Shown here: positions 8,186 through 19,921 of the stretch, one piece after another
How positions within the stretch are numbered: position 1 is the first letter of the stretch
How the letters are laid out: every line of letters begins with the position of its first letter
From: Pascua guehoae
Lineage: Eukaryota; Basidiomycota; Tremellomycetes; Trichosporonales; Trichosporonaceae
Direction of reading: 5' to 3'
Assembly (NCBI GenBank): GCA_001600415.1
Contig: BCJX01000006.1
Coordinates: forward strand, 115,983 to 179,982
Length of the DNA stretch: 64,000 nucleotides
Notes under the pieces: generated by a model
Told to the model about the DNA's origin: nothing
Seen by the model: the letters and a program-made list of their open reading frames with translations, nothing else
The model's database searches: none
Position numbers and translations under genes: made by a program

Positions 8186-9976
8186 TCAGAAATCGTACAG
8201 GTCGTGGAGCGGTGTCGTGTCCTTAAAGGTGGGGACAACGATGGCCGACGGGTTGACCTCGGGGATGTACCAGGCGCAGTCTCCGCCAGTCGCAAGTTCA
8301 ACCCTCGTGCGCCCGTTGCCCAGCCAACTGAAGCGAGCGGGGCCAATCCTTTCGTCGGGGTACCTCTGCCAGTCAAACTCCTCAAAGCATGGCTGCTGGA
8401 GGGCGTCGAACAGATGCAGAGACGTGCCACACCAAATGGCGCGGACCTTTCCGTCCCTGCTGCCGTTCTTGTACCAGCTCGAGCAGCTCTGGTTGTGCAC
8501 CGTACACTTGAGGTATTCGTCGATCCAGCCAGTAAAGTCGACGACAGTCTGTGTCTTGACGCAAACAGACTGGTAGCGCTCGCGCTGGAGCTTGAAGACA
8601 AACTTGAGAATGTGGTCGAGAATCTTCTCGAGGCCACCGAGGTAGTCGCCGTTGAACGACATGAGACCGGGGCCACCGATGGTAAAGTAGTTGGGCATGT
8701 CCTCGGCATGGGCAGTCAGGTAGGCGCGAGCCTCGACCGGGTAAAGCGACTTGCCATCGCGGCCATGGACGGAGAAGGAAGGGTAGAACGAAGTGTCAAA
8801 CCCAGTCGCCCAGATGACGGCATCATACTCTCTGTGCTTGCCGTCCGCACCGATGAGTCCAGTCTCGGTAACCTCGGTGACGTGTGTGCGAACAGCCTCG
8901 ACGTTGTCGGACGTGATAGCGTTAAAGTAGCCGACGGCGGGTGTGAGACGACGGCAGCCAATCGACCACTTTGGAAGGAAGAGGTCGAGCAGGTCGGGAC
9001 GTTTGGCGAGCTTGGTCTTTGTCATCTCAATGTACATGGCCTCGCCCTGCTTGCGGGCCTCTGACTTGAGTTCAGTTAGGCCGGCGGCAAACATGCGGTT
9101 TGTCGAGTCCATAATGGCCTTCCGGTGCGCTTGCATTGCCGCGGCGTCGTTTGTGAGCTTGTCCTTTTGCTCGTCCGTGTAGAACGGGTTGCTGTACTCT
9201 TCATCGTCGAGGGTGAACGCTTTGGTTGGGTCGAGGTTCCAGAAGGCCGCGCGAACATCGGCACCAAACGGCGTGACGACCCAGGTCTCGGAGCGAATGT
9301 ACTGGTCGAGGTGAGAGGCCACCTTTTGAATCTCGGGCAGGATCTGGAGGGAAGTCGACCCAGCGCCAACGAGCGCGACGCGCATGCCCTTGAGCTCAGA
9401 CGTAGGCGTCTTGTTCCATTGGGCGCTATGGAACTGGCGGCCCTTGAACTTGTCCATGCCCGGAAGCTTGGGTAGCTTGGGCTTGCTGAGGACGCCAGAG
9501 CCATTGATGAAGACTGGTGCAGAGTCGGTGAACCGCTCGCCAGTCTTGACGTCCTCGAGCTCGACGATCCACTCGCCCTTGTCCTCGTCCCACGTCGCCG
9601 AGAGTACACGAGTGTTGAAGCGAGTCACATCGCGAATATTCGTCTTGCTAGCGGCAAATAGGGCGTAGCGCTGGCAGTCTTCGCCTGGGGCCTGGAAACG
9701 CCCCCATCCACCCCAAGGGCACCACGAGAGCGTGTAGCCGTGAGAAGGAACGTCGCAGGCGACGCCTGGGTAGGTGTTGTTGTACCATGTCCCGCCGACG
9801 TCGGGGTTCCGCTCGTAAATCTTGGCTTCGATACCAGGCCCATACTGCTGGATGCGCGCGGCAAAGTGGATGCCCAACAGGCCAGCTCCCACGAAGATGA
9901 CCTTGTACGGACGACAGTCCCTAATGGGGACTCCGTCACGCTGGATCGCAGGTGGCGGCGGCGCTTCGGCAACCAT
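8186..9976 (-). CDS. Flavin-containing Baeyer-Villiger-type monooxygenase
   Basis: A single uninterrupted frame of 596 codons. Residues about 24-40 form the FAD-binding Rossmann motif (VGAGLLGIHFA), followed by the FAD contact region VGGTWYNNTYPG. Near residue 190 the sequence FKGRQFHSAQW fits the Baeyer-Villiger fingerprint FxGxxxHxxxW. The NADPH-binding Rossmann motif is ALVGAGSTSLQ, and ATGFD occurs near residue 390. Family members use NADPH and oxygen to insert oxygen into ketones or oxidise soft nucleophiles; the substrate here is unknown. It is the only multi-domain gene of the window without introns and it borders a transposon cluster, which is compatible with a recent or acquired gene. 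It could instead be a detoxification or secondary-metabolism enzyme kept as a single copy. Confidence 0.9.
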   Translation of the reverse strand: MVAEAPPPPAIQRDGVPIRDCRPYKVIFVGAGLLGIHFAARIQQYGPGIEAKIYERNPDVGGTWYNNTYPGVACDVPSHGYTLSWCPWGGWGRFQAPGEDCQRYALFAASKTNIRDVTRFNTRVLSATWDEDKGEWIVELEDVKTGERFTDSAPVFINGSGVLSKPKLPKLPGMDKFKGRQFHSAQWNKTPTSELKGMRVALVGAGSTSLQILPEIQKVASHLDQYIRSETWVVTPFGADVRAAFWNLDPTKAFTLDDEEYSNPFYTDEQKDKLTNDAAAMQAHRKAIMDSTNRMFAAGLTELKSEARKQGEAMYIEMTKTKLAKRPDLLDLFLPKWSIGCRRLTPAVGYFNAITSDNVEAVRTHVTEVTETGLIGADGKHREYDAVIWATGFDTSFYPSFSVHGRDGKSLYPVEARAYLTAHAEDMPNYFTIGGPGLMSFNGDYLGGLEKILDHILKFVFKLQRERYQSVCVKTQTVVDFTGWIDEYLKCTVHNQSCSSWYKNGSRDGKVRAIWCGTSLHLFDALQQPCFEEFDWQRYPDERIGPARFSWLGNGRTRVELATGGDCAWYIPEVNPSAIVVPTFKDTTPLHDLYDF

Positions 9977-11660
9977 GATTATTCGATATCAGACGACCTC
10001 TTCCTGGTAGTCTGTCCCGTTCAGTCTAGGGTGCCAACGGCATACTCACTGAGAGTTGCACACTATCGTGGGTCAGATGGGCGGTGAGATGTGCCGTGCC
10101 CTGCTCAAACAATGTCAGTGACTGACACTTGCGACTTCGCCGAACAACGTACAATGAAGAATGTGCGTGTGGTAGCGGTGGAAGCAGGGAGAGTGACAAT
10201 AGTAGGTGAAGTCGGGGAGGTGGACGAGGCAGGAATGCGGGTCCCCCAAGCTAGCATCGTATGCTCGTCCCTTATATCGTGAGTGGATGTGGGCCAGTGA
10301 CTCGGGTGGGGTGGTACCCGGGCAGCCCGGCGCCCTTGGAAGTGGGACCATTGATCGCAGGGGGTGACAACGCCCTTGGCCGAATGCCGCATGACATCAA
10401 GCGAGAGTGCCTCGGTGTTCGGACAGTGTTCACAGCCAGGAATGGTGGCACATGCCGCACTTGATGGTCAGCTGACCAAAATTAGATGAGCAAATGCGGT
10501 TGGGGAAGGTTTGCCGCTATTTCAGTGCAATCCCAGCCGGTCTGGGGCCATCTCTCGCAAGTGCCGGCGGGTGTCAGCCTGCTTGAAAAGAAATATGGCG
10601 GCCCCGGTCTGTTGCTGAACTACATAACCGTCCATTCAGTAGGAAACCAAACCCTGGAGTTGCTTCCCCGTCTCACTACTACTGCTGCACCATGGGCTCC
10701 TTCCCACCTACTGTTGTGAAACCATGTCCATGTCCCGTCGATGCTGCACGTGACAGGCCGAGGTATCGGGCTCCGCCGATCATGTTGTGATCAACCGAGC
10801 TATCGTGGGAGATCAAGTGACGGTAGGCTGACTGGGAGTAGTAGTGGTGCTGGACATGTGAGAAGGGTGGAAGAAGATAAAGGACGTGTAGATGAATCGG
10901 GCTTAAGACAATCACACCTTCGCGACGCGGTCAGCCTCAGCAGCGCAGCTAGGGGTGCCCGCCGCGACTGCGTTCTTGGCAACATCGCCATAACTTTGGT
11001 GCCTGTGGGGCGGTCGGCCGAATCCTTATCAGATACTACGTGTTGAGACTCTTTACGCAGTACCCGGGACACGAAATGTGTCCAGCAGTGTGGCACAGGA
11101 TTCTCTGTGACCAATCCCAGCAGTGGTCTGTATGTACCCCGTCCAATCACCGCATCTGTCAGTGTCCACGATAACCACCATAACCATCCTATTCGGTCTC
11201 AACAGTATCGCTCTCTCCAATTCCAGCAATACGGATCATTGTCTTGGCATCTATCCATGGCGGTCGTCAAGGCTCAAGACGCCAGACCGAAAAAACCTTC
11301 ATGTGCACGTCCAAAGCCCTCGTTTATGCCTTTTTCCGTTATTTTACTGCGTCGGCCGACCTTGTCAACTCTTGTGCGCAAGGTGAGAAGTGCGAAATGG
11401 AACGCCTAAGCGATGCTCAGGGTCTACTGCGGCAAGTGCGGCAAGTGCTACTTGGATGATGTGCCCCGTGTCAAGTTACTACCACTGTAGTAGCAAACTG
11501 AGGCCACTAGTGTGAACAAACGTTTGTGATGGCCCAGGCTACGAGCTATAACTAGGGATGCAGAGAGCTTTTACCCCGTTTGCAGCCATCCCCACCGCCG
11601 CAGCAACCACTCCCACATCTACCACAACCCAGAAACCCCCCCAAATCGACAGAAATCCGG
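9977..11660. other. Divergent intergenic region, no gene seen
   Basis: About 1.7 kb separates the monooxygenase start (-) and the MFS transporter start (+). Only short frames without conserved features occur. A perfect 12-base palindrome GGTCAGCTGACC lies at 10466-10477. The region presumably holds both promoters. Confidence 0.5.
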
Positions 11661-13640
11661 ATGCCCATTACGAGTGCCGCACAGGCGAAAGAAGTGGCGG
11701 TGAATGACCTACCGCCTGTTCGAAACGCAGAAGATTCGGACTGGGAAACGGAGAAAGGCAAAGGCGATGGACCAACCGACGACGATAAGCTCAGGACCGC
11801 CGAGGATCTGGATGACAGCGACGTTCTGTCCGACGATGCTTCGTTTGACCGGGCACAGATTCCGTGGAGGTACCGCATCAGCGCATTCCTCCTGATTATC
11901 TTCTTCTCTACGGGCAGCAGTTACGCCGAGAACGTAATCTCGCCATTGAAGACGCGCATCCTCAAGGAGCTTGGCATCACCAGTGCGTCGGCGACCTCGG
12001 AGGCGGTGTACCATGACTGGCCCGCCTTGACCAGGATTGCATGATGTGCTGATTGAACGCAGATGCCCAATTCGGTGCAGTTGCGAGCGCAAGTTCGCTC
12101 GTAAACTCGATCCTCCCAATCATCGGGGGCATAGGAATGGACTACTGGGGAGCAACATAGTAGGCCTAGCTGAAGGATATGTGTGCCATATGGGGCTGAC
12201 AACAAGCGCTGCGATCCTGTCGAGCGTTTTTATCCTCATCGGCGCTGTTGTATCTGGTTCCGTCAGTTCAAGCCTAGAGTGGACCTGCTCATCGCCCATC
12301 TGACAAACCTAGGCTTCACAAACCAACAACTACAGTCTCCTCGTTGGTGGACAGATTATTATCGGGCTAGGTTCGACTATTATCGAGTCGACCCAGAACA
12401 AACTGTACGCCCACTGGTTTGCTGGCTCGACACTGGCGTTTGTGTACGGCATCGACATTGCTTGGAACAGGGTCATTACCATTGTTTGCCGTGCCACGGC
12501 GGTTCCATTGAGTGAAATCAATGGTTTCTGGGGCTGGGCACTGTGGATCCCAGCCATACTGTGTGCCTTCAACCTCGCCATCTGCATCGTGTACTGGGCA
12601 TACGAGCGCAGTGTGCCTGTCGAATACCGCCCTGTGCTCGGCAAGGACGCTCGGGTCAAGGAGGGTGCACTCAAGAAGCGCGTCAAATTCAATATGCTCT
12701 GGCAGCTGTGCGTCTGCAAACCTCTTTCATTGCTAACCAATGCTAGCCCCAAGTTTTTCTGGATTCTCTGCAGCACCCAGATGTTCCAAAACTCTGCCGT
12801 CTCAGTGTACACGTCCAACTTATCCGACATGCAGGTTAAAACTCGTGGAACCAAGACACTCGCAGCGGGATACAATTCTTCACTGCAGGGCGTGATTCCG
12901 ATTGTTCTGACCCCACTCGCTGGGCTGTTCTTTGACCGCGTTGGTTGGCGCATGATATTTGGTACGCGTTTCGTGTAACTCACATCCAGTGCCTCAGCTG
13001 ACATTCGAACAGTCTCATGGACAGCCGTGCTCTACATCATTGTCTTTGCCCTCATAGGCCTGACCAAGGTTCATCCTCTCGGACCAATCCTGCTCTCTTC
13101 CTTTGCTCTCGCCACCAACGCCCTGACATTCACCGCCTCCATCCCGGTTCTCGTAGGGAATGACCGTTTCATCGGCACGGCATTTGGCGTGTGGAAGTCG
13201 TTTGTAAGTATGACAAGGTGCTTACGTACCCCCATGGCTCACGAGCACAGCAAAACACCAACACGCTTATCCTTGAGGTCGCGGCGGGCGCGATACAAGA
13301 CCGTACCCCAGGACAGTCGTACAACAACGTCATATACCTCCTCATTGCGATCAAGGCTATCGAAGTGTGCCTTGGTCCAGTGTACGATTTCCTCGACGGC
13401 CGCTGGCTCGGACATTCACTGCGTGCCCCCGAGAAGCGTCGCCTCGAGATCCGCCGCAACGCCGTTATCAACCACATCGACTATGAGGGTTGGCGCGTCA
13501 GCAAGAAGACCATGATTTTTGTCGCGACGCAGCTCACGTGCATGATCATCACGGGCTGGACGGTGAGTTCAGTGGCTCTGTGGGCCAACTGGTGCTGTGC
13601 TGATACCCAGCTCTACATTGTCTACTCTCTTGGCACTTGA
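11661..13640 (+). CDS. MFS transporter, MFSD1-like
   Basis: Six or more exons join in frame. Exon 1 starts MPITSAAQ and carries an acidic cytosolic tail before the first membrane helix (RISAFLLIIFFSTGSSYAEN). Later exons give NAQFGAVASASSLVN and ILPIIGGIGMDYWGA, the TM helix ILSSVFILIGAVVSG, then NNYSLLVGGQIIIGLGS and GFWGWALWIPAILCAFN. The last short exon is LYIVYSLGT. Introns are 45-80 nt; I confirmed the joins around 11980, 12155, 12264, 12960, 13204 and 13562 by frame. The pattern fits fungal MFSD1-type transporters with 12 helices, and a membrane location is expected. The substrate is unknown. The first ATG after the upstream region was chosen because earlier in-frame codons lack ATG. 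Confidence 0.85.
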
Positions 13641-14545
13641 GATGCCCCTGTTAGGAGTAGGCTGAGGGGACGAGAGGACGATTGTACGCCACCCTGCCGT
13701 CTCGCCCGCCATGTACACACGAATACGAAACCCACCATGTGCTGCGGGCGGTTGACTGTTGGAGGCTTATGAATATGAGTACCACTCCCTGGGTTCCAAC
13801 GCGTCAGATCAGGAATACCCAGCAATGGAACCGCCCAACGGCAAGACAGGACGGCCTACCACTCTCTCGTTGGGGTGTAGTGGACCAACCTGCTGCGTTG
13901 GACAGGGAGGCCATAGTGGTCGGGTGCGCTTTTCAGTCTGCTCGTGCATGTCTGGACATAAAACATGAATCACGAAAGACATGCTCAAGAAAGTACGAAG
14001 TTAGTGGGGTGTACGGTAGGCGGCGCCGCCCCAACTGCCGTCACCACAGTTCCGCCACAACGTGATGGTTCGACGCAGGAGACGCACCCGAGCATGCCGA
14101 TCACCAGCCATTCCGCGTGGTTGGGCTGGAGTGATATTGTTAGTAGCACATGACATTGCAGGATACAGGACGCTTGCAGGGTTGGCAAGCGGGCAAACCT
14201 TGGTATGGACGCAACCTCCCCAAACAAACGAAGAGCGGATGATGGGACGAGTGGGCAAGGCGGCAACGGGCGCCGTCACGGGTAAACTGTGTCTGTGTCT
14301 TGTGGCGCATCCTGGCGTGCAGACCCAGACAAAGCCAAGCCTCGTCCTCGGCGATCTGCGAGGGGCCGAGATTGGCCCTGGCCGGCAAGCAATTTGCCGA
14401 GCAACCGTGCATCCAGTCTCGTGACTGGGTGACGCACGACACAGCCACCCGGGACAAACGCGACACGTATAATAGCGGGTGGGCTAGGTGTATGAATTGA
14501 TGAACCTCTGCCCATTTCCTCTGACTCTCGACCTACATCGCAAAC
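13641..14545. other. Intergenic region, no gene seen
   Basis: About 0.9 kb lies between two plus-strand genes. No conserved reading frame, tRNA or repeat was recognised. Confidence 0.5.
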
Positions 14546-15295
14546 ATGGCACGCACCGGATCCTGCTACTGCGGTGCGTCAATGCTCTGCTGACTGACGC
14601 CGGTGCGAGACTGATCCGCAGGCAACATCACGTACGAGCTCGATGACCCGACGACGGACGGCGTCATCTGCTACTGCACGACGTGCCAGAAGATGAACAC
14701 GGACCAGTGAGCGTTGGACCGTGCGGCTGTGGCCCCCTACCGGCCACAGGCGACACCCTCGGCAACTGGGAGCAGCGACTAACTCCCAGGTCGCTCAACG
14801 TCAAGAGCGAGCAGTCCAAGGTCAAGGTCACAAAGGGCACACCAAAGTCGTTCAAGGACACAAAGGCCGACTCTGGTGAGCATGGGTCGTGGACGTGAGG
14901 CGTCGACGGCGTTGAGGCTTACATCCAGGCAAGGTCATTACGCGGTACTTCTGTGGCGACTGCGGTTCCGCCCTGTGGTCGGACCCGGATGCCGCCCCTG
15001 GTGTGCGCTTTGTCAAGGTGAGAGACCCCGCGTTCTTCCTGCCCCACCTCAAAGATGATACTCACACCTTGCTAGGTTGGCAGCCTCGACAACCCCAAGG
15101 ACGTCAAGCTCGTTGCCGAAATCTATGTCGAGAGTGCCCTTCCCCACCAAGTAATGTGTGTCTGGCCGTCTTGCTTTGCACATCCCGTACTAACCAGTGC
15201 AGCCCAAAGGACCGCCTGGGTCAGAAGCACTACGAGGGTGAGTCTGGCTTTTGGAGTGTAGCTGACCCGCAGGCATGCTTGCCAAGGAGGTGTAA
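14546..15295 (+). CDS. GFA / CENP-V fold zinc-binding protein
   Basis: A small protein of about 140 residues from six or seven short exons. It begins MARTGSCYCG, and the joined exons give three cysteine groups typical of the glutathione-dependent formaldehyde-activating (GFA) fold: CYCG, CYCTTCQ and FCGDCGS. The last exons read CSPKDRLGQKHYEG and MLAKEV, then TAA. Introns are 37-85 nt with clean GT...AG ends. GFA-family proteins bind zinc and sometimes glutathione adducts; a real formaldehyde role is not shown for most fungal members. Convergent with the branching enzyme gene on the right. Confidence 0.82.
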
Positions 15296-15516
15296 CCAGC
15301 AGCACATGCTTCAAACTGGGACGCAGTCGTTCCTTAAACGCTGGTCTGACGAGAGACGAAATAAGATGATGACCTATGCAAAGCAAATCAAAGTAGTCAA
15401 ACAGCAGGCTTGGCGTCGCATTAACAAACATCCGGGGTCTTGGCCATTCATTCAAAACTATGGAGTACTAGGTCGTGAAGCCTCTCTTGACAGAAAAGCC
15501 CTTTTAAGCACGCTAA

Positions 15517-18285
15517 CTACGCGGGAGCCAGGACGAGTGCAGTCCGGCAAGGTGAGTACACCTGAAGCCAGTTGGCACGACCGTTCCACTCCATCGGCGT
15601 GGTAAAGAATTCAGAGTTGTTGTCAACACGCCCGTGTCCGCCGAACCGCTTGTCGTCGCTGTTGAGAACAATGCGGTACTTTCCGGGGGCATCCACACCC
15701 ACACGGTAGTCGGTGAAAGAGTTGGAGGGGTGGACTGCAATGTCAATACAAGTCTTGCAAACAGGCAGGCACATCTACTCACAGTTGAAGATGAACAGCA
15801 GACCCGCGCGCTCAAACACGATCATCTTGTCACCCTCGTGCTTGAGGGACACGTAGGCCTGTTGACAGGTGAGCACTCGTCGGCAAGGGTCAGACGCACC
15901 TGAGGGGCCGCAAGCCACTTGTACTTGTCCTCCACCTTGTTCATGGCACTGTCAAACTCGTTCAGGTACTTGTAGCGAAGGAGGTCGTCGTCGACGAGGT
16001 TGAATTGCCGGCGAGCGTGGGCAAACGAGTTGCCGTTGCCTTCGCGAGGGAAGTCCATCCACCTATATATTAGCACACACTACTAGCGACGGGGACACGG
16101 GCACTCACTCTGGGTGGCCAAACTCGTTACCTTCAAAGTTGAGGTAGCCCTCACCGCCAAGAGAGTGAACAAGGAGACTTTCATTGTTAGCTTTGGACAT
16201 GGTAACGATCGGCTTACCGAATCATCTTGTGCAAAGCAAGACCGCGGTCGATGATAGGCGTAAGGGGCGTGAGGTCAGACATAAAGTCGTCTGAACAGTT
16301 AGCGTGTACTACTGGCCAAGGCTCAACACTTACACATCTCCTTGTCCATGAGCCAGAACGCCAGGGTCTTGTCACCGACCAGGGCCTGGTCGTGGCTCTC
16401 GGCATAGGCGATACTGCGCTCGAGGTGCCGGCGGTTGGTCAGAGTGTGGACAATGTTGGCTAGGTCCCATTCGTCATCCGACTTCTCCTTGAGAATCTTG
16501 ATCCACATGTCGGGAATCGCCATGGAGAGGCGGTAGTCGAATCCGACACCACCCTCATCAACTGGGCGACACAGCGTAGGCATACCCGAAACATCTTCGG
16601 CGATCGTCACGACGTGGGGGTACAGCTCGTGCAGGAGCTTGTTGCCCTAGAACTGTTAGATCGCACAGCGAGGACTCTGGTCGTCCAACTCACAAGCATG
16701 AGGTACACAACTGCCTCGAGGTCGACAGAGTCGCCAAAGTACTCGTGGTAGCCGCCTGTAGTTAGCACTGAACAGACGTGACCGACTCACCAGAGAAGCC
16801 AACACCCATGCCATGGTGCTTGTACATCATGCTTGTGACACCGTCAAAGCGGAAACCGTCAAACATGTACTCGTCCATCCAGAAGCGGAGGTTGGACAGA
16901 AGGAAGCGAAGCACCTCGGGGTGGCTGTAGTTGAAGAGACGTGAGTCCCAGAGATCGTGGCGGCCGCGGCCGCCTTCGTGGAAGTACAGGTGGTCGGTTC
17001 CATCGTACATGTTCAGGCTGAGTTTATGTTAGCACGTTGTACAAGACCAGATTGCTTACCCATCGAGAACGTTCTTGCACGCGTGCGAGTGAACAACGTC
17101 CAGAAGAACAGTGAAACCCATTTCGTGCGCCTTGTCGATCAAGCTCTTGAGCTCCTCGGGTGTCCCTGTGCGGCGTCAGAACCTATACGAGTAGGCAACT
17201 CACCATAGCGAGACGACGCCGCGAAGAAGCTGGTGACCTGGTAGCCGAAAGCTGAGAGTGTCAGTCACAAAGAACGAAAGGGCATGACGGTACTAACACG
17301 CGTAGTAGGCATGCTCCATGATCGCCATCCTGTGCGGTTAGCGAGTTATTGCGACCTCACGACTCACATCTGGATGCAGTTGTACCCGAGGTGCTTGATC
17401 CTCGGGAGGACGTCCCTCTCAAACTCCTTGTATGTCGTAACCCTCTGTTCGGGGCTCGAAATGCCCACTGGAGAAGATGAGCAAAACGGCGTGGCTGTAG
17501 TGGGGGGTTGTCAGGCGACTTACCGTGAGCCTCGTAAATCTTGAGACCCTCGATAGAGTTGGTCGAGTGGCCGTTCTTAAACTTGTACCGCTGGTCGGCA
17601 GGTGGGTTCCAGAACCTGGCATCGTAGATTGGAGAAACGTCCAGGTCCTGGGTAACCCGTTCAATCCAGGCGGGAATGCGGTCGATGCTCTCTCCGCTCT
17701 GAGTGGTCATGGAGATCTTGATCATCGAGTCGTGCGGGATGGCACAAACTCCCGGCGACTTGGGTGGTACGTAGCATTCCCAGACGCCATATTCGTTCTT
17801 GGTCATCGGGTTGGCAGTGTGCGACCAGTTGTCTGTGCATGGTCAGCCCAGCGACCAACAGCGAGGATGAGGTGAGTCGTGAGTGACACTGACTGAATTC
17901 GCCGATGAGGCGAGCTTCGGTCGCACCAGGTGCCCATTCGCGATAGGTGACACCGCCCTTGTCGTCGGCATGGATTCCCATCTTCTTGTAGCTCTGGGAG
18001 AACTTGTCGAGGCCGCCTTCATGCTCGTTGATAAAGTTGAGCACCTTCTCGTAGGCAGCGTACCGCTGGCGGAGGGGGTCGGCGAACGGCTCGAGCCTGG
18101 ACACTCGTCAGCATCTGATGGCCATGTTCTGATTGTGAGTGCACGTACCAAGGATCGCCGTGAATGACCTGGGTTCCTGTGAACATGTTAGCTATTGCCG
18201 GCGGCAACGGCAGGGGCTCAGACGCAGTGGCCTCGCGAGCAAAGGTCTCACCATCCTTGGCGTTGGAGTAGTCTTTCGAAGCCAT
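15517..18285 (-). CDS. GLC3: 1,4-alpha-glucan (glycogen) branching enzyme
   Basis: About ten introns split a protein of roughly 680 residues, the usual size. It starts [13 protein letters not shown], followed by the N-terminal CBM48-type region ([17 protein letters not shown]). The GH13 catalytic barrel shows all four conserved regions: DVVHSH, GFRFDGV (nucleophile Asp), AEDVSG (acid Glu) and AESHDQ. The C-terminal all-beta domain ends [14 protein letters not shown]. The enzyme cuts alpha-1,4 chains and makes alpha-1,6 branches in cytosolic glycogen. An alternative start 12 codons upstream (18321) is possible; I chose the internal Met because it sits closer to the conserved part. Confidence 0.95.
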
Positions 18286-19921
18286 GTTGGTGTGTTTTGC
18301 GCAGAGTAGCGCGGGTTTCACGGGGGAAGAGGAGTGCTGTGGGTGGTGGAGAGACGAGGAGGGAGCTAGGTGTGGGGAAGAGAGAGATGTATCAGAATGA
18401 ATGGATGATAGGTGGTTACTTTGGGGTGGGTACGAGCTGAGTGGAGTGGAGTGGGGACAGACACTGACAGAGGTGAGCGAGCATATCCTCGGTCAACCCC
18501 AGGCAGGCAGCTGCAGGCCAGACGGGGGCAAGTGGCCCCAGCGAGCACGCAGGCAGGCAGGCAGGCATGCAGGGTGCAGTAGGCAGGCTCCAAGCAGGTC
18601 ATGGGCTATTGCATGGCCAGGGAAAGTGATGCGCGTGCCAGCCAGTGCGCGCCAGTGCGGCAGCAGCACAGACAACGGCACAATGGCTGGACACACTGGG
18701 GGCCCGCATACCACACACACAACGCACAGATGGACATTGAGGTTAGGGAAAATCACGTGACTGATTATTTTCAGGGCAACCACGAACCAATAGGCCTTTG
18801 TACGCTCTGCATGGTCGTTGCCGACGAGGAATGGGATATACACGCTATCGCCTCTTGTCTACGTCATGGAGCTTGAGAGGAGAGGAGTGCAAAAGTGCAC
18901 GGGTTGTGGATCCAGGCACGCTACAGGAAAATGCCGCCGGCCCCTGGCCAGACATCTGCTCGACTGCCGTTGGTTGCCGCCTCCGCCCCCCCCCCCCCAC
19001 ACAATGCTAGCCGCGAGCGAGACCGACAAGCGCAGCTGCCCAGCCACGGCCAACCTGCCGGAGGACCGGCTTGCGCGTGCAAAGCCGGCGGTTGTGGCAG
19101 GCCCCAGCAGTGACGAGATCTAGAAGAAGTGGGGGTTTCCATCGTGCACACCCCGCTGTGCCTTCTCGTGGCTGATGGCTGGACCATTGATGCGGCATGC
19201 CGTGCGGCGCCGAAAATGGGCCGGTGGCCACGTGAATGCGGCTGCCAAGCGCCAAGTGCTCGTCAAGCATGTGGGGTGACCGAGCACCGTGTTCCCCACA
19301 CCATCTGCCATGTCCTGGGGGTCAGCATATCCAGATTGCTGGGCTGATTTCACTGGTCGCCTTCGGCGGACATGCAACCACGCACAAAGGTCAACTTTTG
19401 TCTGCAACAACCCCCCAATCCTCAGCGATAATGTGCAAACGCTGGTGTGGACACCGCACGCACAAGGTCAAGTCCAGAATGGGCACATACCAAGTTTTAC
19501 TCAGACCGGAACACTCAGTGATGGCCGCCGTGGGGCGAGCGGTGGGGTCTGTCTCAGTTTCAGGGCTAAGCCCCCATAGGAAACACGATGGTTGTGTGAC
19601 GCTCTCACAGACGGGTAGCTTGTACGTCCTAGTCTCCTCAGAGCAGTGTAACTGATGTAGCAAGACGGCATCTTACAACCCCAACCCTTCGCTCAGAGTG
19701 CTCTGGCCAACGAAGAACTGTGCCAATAATGCCTCCTGCAGAATCGTCAGACCCTCCGTACCCAAGGTGAACGGACGGCAAGAGTACAGTGCCCCATATA
19801 ACACACTGCTCATGCCTAGTTAGCTCGAGGGCTATGTTATACACACAGACAACTTCTCTACCATGGTGACTTCGGCCACCCTACAACGCTTGGCTCATCT
19901 AGTACCTCTCAGCGAGTCATA
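18286..19921. other. Intergenic region upstream of the branching enzyme
   Basis: About 1.6 kb with the GLC3 promoter and the 3' flank of SLX1. It holds a GCAG tandem run near 18546-18570, a C homopolymer near 18991, and the palindrome TCACGTGA at 18753-18760. No gene is convincing. Confidence 0.5.
18753..18760. promoter_or_regulatory. E-box palindrome TCACGTGA upstream of GLC3
   Basis: A perfect 8-base palindrome about 470 bp upstream of the GLC3 start. CACGTG sites are bound by bHLH factors such as Cbf1 in fungi. One site alone is weak evidence. Confidence 0.3.

Noticed and set aside
8156..9064. 302-codon open frame on the plus strand
   Set aside because: It is antisense to the conserved monooxygenase and has no domain signature; it is a shadow of GC-rich coding sequence.
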